DNA of 64,000 nt, from the NCBI GenBank assembly GCA_031769625.1, contig JAUIMM010000637.1, forward strand, positions 2,881,001-2,945,000, written 5' to 3'. Origin of the DNA: Taudactylus pleione. Taxonomy: Eukaryota; Chordata; Amphibia; Anura; Myobatrachidae. Every line of letters begins with the position of its first letter. Within the stretch, counting starts at the first letter, position 1. Position numbers and translations under genes: made by a program. The notes under the pieces are model-generated. The model was given only the letters and a program-made list of their open reading frames with translations, was not told the origin of the DNA and made no database searches. This document shows positions 56,384 through 64,000 of this stretch, piece by piece.

Positions 56384-56700
56384 CCATTTATCAAAGTATA
56401 TTTGAGGTTTAATCCCCGAAAACACCAATTTTTGGGGGTTTACCTCAAATATTAAGTGTCACCCGGATGTATTAAGGATACCTGTTGTGATCCCTCCCAT
56501 TACCGCTGGCAGCCGCCTCCCCCATAGGTTTCTATGGGGGATGCAATGCTGCCAAATTTACCAATATCCAGAATGCGATGCATTCCCGACACTGGCCCCG
56601 CAGCTAACGCCACTGTAGCCTATGGGCTACACCGTGCATAATTAGCCAGAGGAGGGATCCTCCGGAACCCTCCCTGGCTATGGCCGCTGTGCATGAGACC
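56384..56700. mobile_element. MITE with GGGCCCATTTATCA end
   Basis: It starts ggggcccatttatcaaag, followed by ccgaaaacaccaatttttgg. The terminal motif is shared with 35407-35805. The right end is not found. Confidence 0.45.
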
Positions 56701-56789
56701 AGCATAAGACCATCTGTCAACTTTATCTGCTCCCCAATCTGCAGAGTGGTATATTTAAAGTTTAAAAGTTTTAGATTTTGAAAACATAT

Positions 56790-57610
56790 GTTTAAATGAG
56801 CTAGTGCCCTTTAGGTATCTCAAGATCCTCCTAATCGCTAACCAATACTGTTTTCCAGGATTCTAAAAAACTGGCTTACACGGCTCGCTGCATGTGTGAT
56901 GTCCGAGCAACATAAAACACGTGCATACATCAGACTCCAGATTGCATTTTGGTATGGGATAACTCTCATCTCCTCTATTTCAGATTGTGTAGTTGGCAAC
57001 ATGCTTCTAGTTAGTTTTGTACTTTTGTCGACAGGAGTATACATTGGTTTTGCACCTGACATACCATATTTCAATCTAATATCTAGTTGATATTATAGCA
57101 AGTGATAGTGCAGATATAGCAATCAAACGTAAGGTACTATACCTTGCGACAGGGGAGAAGACTTCACCGTAGTCAATTCCGGACCTTTGAGTAAATCCCT
57201 ATTCAGCAAGGCGAGCCTTGTAATGGGCAAATGATCCGTCTGTATTTCGCTTTTTACAGAAAATCCATTTGTTCTTAATTATTTTTCAGTAAGTCGTTCT
57301 ATTCACAATAGTCCAAGCCCCATTTTCATCTAAAGATGCCATCTCCTTATCTACAGCAGACTTCCATTGGGACCACTCATTACTTTATTTTGCTTCTACT
57401 AAATTTTGCAGCTATGAGGATGCAATATTGGCAAATTCCTCACTATACCTCCTTAGGGGTTTCCGTTTGTTATGTCTTGTTGAAATCCTTGTTTGCTGTT
57501 GGCTTTCAATTTTGATTTTGTAGTCCAACTTGCATCTTCTTTCTTTTGGCATATGTTGCAACTTCTTTATTTTGGCATATGTACATACGCTTTGCAACCA
57601 ATACGCTTAA
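56790..57610 (-). pseudogene. Copia integrase C-terminus and RT/RNase H fragments
   Basis: From high to low coordinates: HMPKERRCKLDYKIKIE (integrase end, about 57570-57515), WSQWKSAVDKEMASLDENGA (RT start, about 57385-57325), then KYGMSGAKPMYTPVDKSTKL (57074-57015) and EEMRVIPYQNAIWSLMYARV (56985-56926), the region between RT and RNase H. The catalytic RT core is missing. It resembles the plus-strand Copia remnant at 30058-30105 in the CKAY-H---KERR-KLD motif. Confidence 0.85.
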
Positions 57611-57659
57611 GTGACTTATGTTAGGTATCTTACCGGTTCACACTTCACTTCCCTTTCAC

Positions 57660-57981
57660 TGCAACAGTAGGTTTATTGAATAAAACAGGATACATGTGAT
57701 AGAAGATAAACAGCAGTCAATACAATAAGGTATCAATCCCTCTTGGGCTAAGTACTGTACAGCCGTACAGTACTGTGAGGCTCCAATACACAGTGTCAGT
57801 TTTGTACAAAATGCAGATCCTTTTATAGAGCCATGTAAACAAGTCTTGCACCTGGAGTCTAATTAGTCTGACCTTTAAGTCTCGTGACGCAGACCTGTGA
57901 TGTCATTGAGGCCGATTAGTCATGCACAATAACACTTAGGAAACAGCATGCAGCGATTAACCATTTAACTACATATCAACA
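57660..57981 (-). repeat. Copia 5' LTR
   Basis: Its minus-strand sequence starts TGTTGATATGTAGTTAAATG at 57981 and ends about aacctactgttgca near 57660. It contains AATAAA near the end (57674-57679, minus strand). Confidence 0.85.
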
Positions 57982-58867
57982 TTTCAAATATTTTATTGGC
58001 GTGTCCATATGTACAACTGTGAGGGATCCATGCAGCTCTAAACTCATTTGCTACCTACAGTATACACACCTGTCGCATCTAACTTTTACAGCCAGCTCTG
58101 TATACTGTAAGTAGCAATGTGTTGCAGTATTTTCGAGAAGCATTTTACATTTGCGTTTAGATGCCACTTGCATCCATCTCAGCATAGGCTTCATAATGTA
58201 GTGAATCTGCGATTTTTTTTCTTTTATAAGAATGTTTAATAAACAGAGAATTGTTTTAAACATATAATATTATGGGGTTTTATTTGCTGTGCAAAAGACT
58301 TCTCCTTCCCATAGGAATTCTGCAGTTGTCTCTGCAAACCTTGCTCCGCCACAGCAGAGTTACACATTCACTGCTTGTTGTCAGTAAGGGAGCATTGTAT
58401 ACAGGACATCAATTCCCTATTGTGGATATAGTATGGGTTATTTACTGAGAGAGATGCTGGGTAAGGCATTATGGTCAGTATTTGCATTGATAAATCCACG
58501 ACACTACTGGGTAGAAGAACCAATCTGTTAGCGCTAAGTGCTTTCTGTGATAAACTATCCCAGGTGGCAGAGAGCTCCCTTCCACATTCTGTTCTCCAAA
58601 TCAAACCAATCTTTCCGCCAGCCTGAAATACGCTGAAAATGGTTTCTGGACTCTCTTATTATGGAGTAGTTATTATCCTAACGAGCCTCGACCAGCAGTG
58701 TTCATCCAACCTTAGAGACATCAATGGCAGCCAATGAATTGTTAATGGCCTCTGAAGATCTGATGCAATCAGTTGTGCGGGTGCGGAGGGAGGAGGGTTT
58801 GCTATCAATACTGCTGATCTGCAAATTCTCCATTCGTTCTTTGTTCTCGGAGCTTCATGTCATGTTC
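57982..58867. other. Unassigned, no gene seen
   Basis: Apparently unique sequence. Short frames without recognised products. Confidence 0.3.
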
Positions 58868-58870
58868 TCA

Positions 58871-59285
58871 GGCCCTGATTCAGCCTCAGATGGAACTGCA
58901 AGCTTTGCAATTCCGTCTGTGCTGATATGGTAATGCAGCAGGAGGCATTACGTATCCGAGCTGCGTCGTCCAACGCAGCATCGGATACTTTGCGGGACAT
59001 CGGCCGGCTAAGGTGACCCTTGGGGGTCACGCAGCCGGCCGCCGCAGTTGAGATGAAGAAGTCAGGAAATCTCCGTCAGCCGACGGAGATCCTGGCTTCT
59101 TCCCTCCGCCCCAACAGCAGCGACACGCCTCCGTTTCACGGAACGGAGGGCGTTGCTGTCCCCTCCCTGCCCACAATCACTGCCAGTCTGCGAGCGGGAT
59201 CGTAGACCCGTTCTGCACACGCGCAGAACGGGTCATGTGCCTGCGCAGATTCCCGAACACTAGCGTGCACTGCTGTACCAGGCCC
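58871..59285. mobile_element. Hairpin-rich MITE, TSD TCA
   Basis: Starts ggccctgattcagcctc and ends gctgtaccaggccc, with TCA on both sides (58868-58870, 59286-59288). Consecutive hairpins include cggccggctaaggtgaccc against gggtcacgcagccggccg and acccgttctgcacacgcgca against its complement. The ends are only partly related to the main family. Confidence 0.8.
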
Positions 59286-59288
59286 TCA

Positions 59289-59525
59289 GTGTCTGGAGCA
59301 TCCAAAATGCAACAACAGCCACAATAGTTTTTACAAGTGGAGGGTCGTAAGCCAAGAGAGAATATCACTCCTGTGTTAGACAGAGAGCTACAGATATAGC
59401 AAAGTTATTCCAAGGTACAGAGAGCACTGGTTATCCCAAACTGGTTCATCTTTCTGTGCAGAACACTTATCTGTGGTATGATTTTCTCTGCACTATTACA
59501 AGTGTACATTACATTAAGTTCATTC
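59289..59525. other. Unassigned spacer
   Basis: Nothing recognised before the E4 left end. Confidence 0.3.
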
Positions 59526-59684
59526 TAGGGGTGAGCGGGTTCGGATTTCTGAAATCCGAAACCCCCGAGCCCCCCCGATCCGAGTCCGATCCGAGTCAGG
59601 CTCGACTTTTCCTGCCTGACTCGGATCTGAAATCGAGGCAAAACGTCATCATCCCGCCTTCCGAGTCTCGCGGGTTTTGGATCC

Positions 59685-59692
59685 TATATAAG
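59685..59692 (+). promoter_or_regulatory. TATA box of hAT E4
   Basis: TATATAAG about 890 bp before the transposase ATG, followed at a short distance by the GC-rich gtcggcgccattttctc. Conserved in E1-E3. A transcript starting here would carry the 160-bp repeats in its 5' leader. Confidence 0.5.
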
Positions 59693-60049
59693 GTACCCGC
59701 GTCGGCGCCATTTTCTCACTCGGCTGTGGACAGTGAAGAGGGAGGGTGGGAGTTAGGGCTGTGTAGTGTAGTGTAGTGTAGTGTAGTGCTGCTGTTGTCC
59801 ACTACTTCAAAGTCCATAGGGGCTGGCTGTGTTGTGCTGTGCTGCTGCTGTTGTTAATAGGGGCTGTGTCCACTACTTCAAAGTCCATAGGGGCTGGCTG
59901 GACTGTGTTGTGCAGTCAGTTCTCCATAGGGGCTGTGTCCACTCCAAAGTCCTGTGCAGTGTCCCAGTCCTAAAGGAGTGCTGTAGTGTTGTCCAGGGGG
60001 TGCTCTGTCCATCAGGGGTGCTCCCCCCAAGTGCTAAAAAAATAATATA

Positions 60050-60545
60050 TTTTCTGTGTTTGTGAATTGTGTGCGCAGTAGCCGCACGTGCATCAACAAA
60101 GTAGTGCCAAGCGTGCGCCTGTGTCATAAGTAAAGGGCCGGCTGGCTTGACCGTTAAAGGGTGCTGTAACCCCCGAAAGTACACTCCAGTCCAAACCAAA
60201 AAAAATTATTTTCTGTGTTTGTGAATTGTGTGCGCAGTAGCCGCACGTGCATCAACAAAGTAGTGCCAAGCGTGCGCCTGTGTCATAAGTACAGGGCCGG
60301 CTGGCTTGACCGTTAAGGGTGCTGTAACCCCCGAAAGTACACTCCAGTCCAAACCAAAAAAAAAATTATTTTCTGTGTTTGTGAATTGTGTGCGCAGTAG
60401 CTGCACGTGCATCAACAAAGTAGTGCCAAGCGTGCGCCTGTGTCATAAGTAAAGGGCCGGCTGGCTTGACCGTTAAAGGGTGCTGTAACCCACAAAGTAC
60501 ACTCCAGTCCAAACCAAAAAAAAAATTATTTTCTGTGTTTAGCCG
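60050..60545. repeat. E4 array 1: 160-bp tandem repeat, about 3 copies
   Basis: The anchors gccgcacgtgcatcaac and gctgcacgtgcatcaac recur at about 60081, 60240 and 60400. A fourth, cut unit ends at the transposase leader (60541). Confidence 0.95.
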
Positions 60546-60574
60546 CACGTATATATCAAATCGATATAACATAA

Positions 60575-63500
60575 ATGGAGGACCAAACTTTCTCCGATAA
60601 AAATAAAATAGAGAAAGATCAAGAACCACTTCCTCCTAGTGCTGAAGCTGCTGCCACTAGTCATGACATAGACGATAACATGCCATCAACGTCGTCTGCC
60701 AAGGCCGATGCCCAATGTCATAGTAGAGGGCACATACAATCCCAAATGGCAAAGTTCAGGAAAATGACCTTGAAAAAGACATTTAAATCAGCTGAAGAGA
60801 AACGTAAACTTGCCAATATGCCATTTACGACACGGAGTGGCAAGGAACGGCTAAGGTCGATCCCTAGTATGTTCATGACTAGTGGTTCAGCTTCACATGA
60901 CGATGGAAGCCCTCCTCCCACTAAAAAAATCAAAAGAGTTAAGCTGGCAAAAGCACAGCGAAGAACTGTGCTTTCTAAGAAGATATCACAAATCCCCAAG
61001 GAGAGTCCAAGTGTGGTGGTGGTTGCGATGCCTGACCTTCCCAGCACTGGACGGGAAGAGGTGGCTCTTTCCACCATTTGCACGCCCCCTGCAAGTGCTG
61101 AAAGGAGCACCCACAGTCCACTTGCTGATATGCAAATTGAAGATGTCACTGTTGAAGTACAACAGGATGAGGATACTGGTGTAGCTGGCGCTGAGGAGGA
61201 AGTTGGCGAGGAGGATTCTGATGGTGATGTGGTTTGTTTAAATCAGGCTCCGGGGGAGACAGTTGTTGTCCGTGGGATGAAAAAGCCCATCACGGTCATG
61301 CCTGGGCAGAAGACCAAACATTCCACCTCTTTGGTCTGGCAATATTTCTATCCAAATCCGGACAACAACTGTCTTGCCATATGTACCATATGTAAAGGTG
61401 AAATAAGTAGGGGTAGGGACGTCAACCACCTAGGAACATCCTCCCTTATACGGCACCTGCAGCGCGTTCATAAAAAGTTACTGTCAAGTTCAGAAACTTT
61501 GGCTAAGACCGTAAGCAGTCCAGGGACACCTAAATCCCGTTGTCCTGTTGTATCCAAGCGCCTGCAAACCACACCGTCAACTCCCTCCTCGTCAATTTCC
61601 TCCTTAGTCAGGATCGGAAGTAGTCCTGCAGGCCATGTCACTGGCATGACTGACTCTCCTATCCGGGATTCCTCTGGAGGATCCTGCATTGCTACGCCTA
61701 CTGCTGCCGCTGCTGCTGTTGCTGCTGCTGGGAGTCGTTCATCATCCCAGAGAGGAAGTAGGAACACCACTACTTTTACTAAACAATTGACCCTCCAACA
61801 GTCCTTAGCGAGGAGGATGAATTACGACAGCAGTCATCCTGAAGCAAAACGTATAACTGAGGCCTTGACTGCTATGTTGGTGTTAGACGTGCGTCCGGTA
61901 TCCGCCATTAGTGCAGTGGGATTTAGACAATTGATGGAGGTAGTGTGTCCCCGGTTCCAAATCCCGTCTAGATTCCACTTCACTAGGCAGGCGATACCGA
62001 GACTGTACAGAAACGTCACAAAAAGTGTCCTCAGTGTCCTGAAAAATGCAGTTGTACACAATGTCCACTTAACCACGGACATGTGGACAAGTGGAACAGG
62101 GCAGACTAAGGACTATATGACTGTGACAGCCCACTGGGTAGATGTATCACCTTACGCAGCAACAGCAGCAGCGTCACCAGTAGCAGCATCTCAGAAATGC
62201 CAGCTCGTTACAAGGCAGGCTACGCTGTGTATCACCGGTTTCAGTAAGAGGCACACCGCCGACAACCTCTTAGAGAAACTGAGGGAAATCATCGCCCAGT
62301 GGCTTACCCCACTTAGACTCTCCTGGGGATTTGTGATATCTGACAACGCCACCAATATTGTGCGGGCATTACATCTGGGCAAATTCCAGCACGTCCCATG
62401 TTTTGCTCACACAATAAACTTGGTGGTGCAGAATTTTCTGAAAAGCGACAGGGGCGTGCAGGAGACGCTTTGGGTGGCCCGAAAAATTTCTGGCCACTTT
62501 CGCCATTCAGCGACTGCGTGCCGAAGACTGGAGCGCCAGCAAACACTCTTGAACCTGCCCCGCCATCACCTGAAGCAAGAGGTTGTGACGCGGTGGAACT
62601 CAACCCTCTATATGCTTCAGAGGATGGAGGAGCAGCAAAAGGCCATACAAGCCTATACATCCACCTATGACATAGGCAAAGGAGGGGGTATGCACCTGAC
62701 TCAAGCGCAGTGGAGAATGATTTCCGTGTTGTGCAAGGTTCTCCAGCCCTTCGAACTTGCCACACGTGAAGTCAGTTCAGACACTGCCAGCTTGAGTCAG
62801 GTCATTCCCCTCATCAGGCTTTTGCAGAAGCAGCTGGAGAAAGTGAAGGAGGAGCTAAGACGGAGCGATTCCGCTCGGCATGTGGGACTTGTGGATGAAG
62901 CCCTTCATTCGCTTTGCCAGGATTCCAGGGTGGTCAATCTGTTGAAATCAGACCACTACGTTTTGGCCACCGTGCTCGATCCTAGGTTTAAAGCCTATGT
63001 GGTGTCTCTCTTTCCGGCCGACACAAGCCTGCAGAGGTGCAAAGACCTGCTGGTGAACACACTGTCAGCTGAAGCGGAACGTAACACGTCAAGGCTCCTT
63101 CTTCATTTTCTCCTGCAACTGGGGCTGCCAGGAAAAAACTTAGGTATCCTAAGCAACCCGCTGGCGGTGATGCAGGGCAGGCAGGACCAAGTTTGGACAT
63201 CTGGTCCGGACTGAAGGACCTGGCAACAATTTCTGACATGTCTACTGTCACTGCATATGATACTGTCACCATTGACAGAATGGTGGAGGATTACATCGGT
63301 GACAGCATCCAAGTAGGCATGGCAGACAGTCCATACCTGTACTGGCAGGAAAAAGAGGCAATTTGGAGGCCCCTGTACAAACTGGCTCTATTTTACCTGA
63401 GTTGCCCCCCCTCCAGTGTGTACTCCGAAAGAGTGTTTAGTGCAGCCGGGAACCTTGTCAGCGAAAGGCGTAGGAGGTTGCTTCCACAGAATGTGGAGAA

Positions 63501-63687
63501 GATGATGTTCATCAAAATGAATTATCAGCTCTTCCAGGGAGACCAGCCTCCAGAAGGTACAGAGGGACCTGTGGTGGTGGATTCAAGTGGGGACGAGTTA
63601 ATACTTTGTGAGGATGAGGATGTACACACTGAAGAGGGTGAGGAATCGGTGGATGAGGAGGATGAGGATGACATCTTGCCTCCATAG
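60575..63687 (+). pseudogene. hAT transposase (BED finger, RNase H-like core, dimerisation domain), one frameshift
   Basis: ATG at 60575. Residues 1-250 are low-complexity and charged. A BED zinc finger follows at about 250-300 (WQYFYPNPDNN, C-T-I-C at about 269-272, H-L-Q-R-V-H at about 294-299). The RNase H-like core shows D in TTDMW (about 500), D in ISDNATN (about 589), CFAHTINL and TRWNST. The first frame is open for 879 codons. Near 63085-63100 one base is gained or lost, after which the other frame gives LDIWSGLKDL, the catalytic E in SSVYSERVFSAAGN (about residue 951), the dimerisation helix and an acidic tail to the stop at 63685-63687. About 1,037 codons in all. It resembles the ZBED group of hAT transposases. 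Without the frameshift it would be complete. Confidence 0.92.
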
Positions 63688-64000
63688 AGCCAGTTTGTGC
63701 AGGGACACATTAATTGCCAGCTTGTTTTGTGGGGGCCCAAACGAACCAATCATTTCAGCCACAGTTGTGTGGCAGACCCTGGCGCTGAAATGATTGGTTT
63801 GTTAAAGTGTGCATGTCCTGTTTATACAACATAAGGGTGGGTGGGAGGGCCCAAGGACAATTCCATCTTGCACCTCTTTTTTTTCTTTGCATTATGTACA
63901 GTTTGGGGCCTAGTTTTTCAAACTGCCATCCTGTCTGCCACTGCAGTTTCACGCCTAGATGGGTCACGTGTTTGTGCCGCCCACTCGTGTCGCTTAGCAT

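Larger units (their letters stand above)
54850..57981 (-). mobile_element. Copia retrotransposon, minus strand, both LTRs, large internal deletions
   Basis: Direct repeats of about 310 bp flank it: 57660-57981 (5' LTR) and 54850-55712 (3' LTR, enlarged by a MITE). Both share gtgatagaagataaacagca, agtactgtacagcc and caagtcttgcacctggagt. On the minus strand each LTR starts TGTTGAT(A/G)TG, and a purine tract AAAAAGGGG stands directly before the 3' LTR (55713-55722). Internal sequence keeps parts of integrase and RT. Gag, protease and most of integrase are gone. Confidence 0.88.
59526..64000 (+). mobile_element. hAT element E4, near-complete transposase gene, runs off the window
   Basis: It begins taggggtgagcgggttcgg at 59526. 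It keeps the whole transposase region that E1, E2 and E3 have lost, has only about three units of array 1 and no array 2. The sequence after the stop (63688-64000) matches E1 13201-13510, so the right end should lie about 330 bp beyond the window. It is the best guide to the autonomous parent. Confidence 0.93.

Noticed and set aside
60718..61149. Minus-strand 143-codon frame
   Set aside because: It lies wholly within the E4 transposase gene on the other strand and has no independent support.

Overview
This window is animal genomic DNA, almost certainly from an anuran amphibian or a close relative. Nearly everything in it is a vertebrate-type transposable element: an L1/Tx1 LINE, Tc1 elements with DD34E transposases, large BED-finger hAT elements, PIF/Harbinger-like MITEs with 3-bp target duplications, a tRNA-headed SINE, and Gypsy and Copia remnants. 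Few open frames are intact, splice sites are present, and no bacterial gene structure is seen. Copia remnants, the LINE type and the hAT/Harbinger mixture fit a large frog genome. No species can be named from the sequence.

Layout. 1-3146: 3' part of a LINE. 3274-4923: a Tc1 element with 221-bp inverted repeats. 4927-7690: two inverted copies of an element with long inverted arms, plus a 185-bp palindrome and at least four hammerhead-ribozyme-like motifs, suggesting Penelope-like elements. 8074-20971: two related non-autonomous hAT elements (E1 on +, E2 on -) head to head around a decayed Tc1 element. 23280-27010: a decayed Gypsy element broken up by MITEs. 27480-30110: a decayed Copia element, also broken up. 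30.1-36.9 kb: mostly unassigned, with scattered MITEs. 40.4-51.9 kb: dense Harbinger-like MITEs and a triple nest (SINE containing a MITE containing hAT E3). 52.5-54.8 kb: two minisatellites. 54.85-57.98 kb: a Copia element on the minus strand with both LTRs. 59526 to the end: hAT E4, which carries an almost complete transposase gene with one frameshift.

One host gene can be assembled. Three short minus-strand exons (39769-39643, 38601-38513, 37209-37153) join with consensus splice sites and compatible phases into a complete 90-residue secreted peptide. It carries the CVDCHAFEFM block of NICOL1 (C4orf48), a neuropeptide-like protein. No exon is long enough to stand out as an open frame.

The elements explain each other in part. 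E4 shows the ancestral coding layout. E1, E2 and E3 share the same two coding deletions, and the second deletion is filled with a tandem array related to the repeats at the left end. The Harbinger-like MITEs include a subfamily built almost entirely from consecutive hairpins. Target duplications give the order of insertion at several nests.
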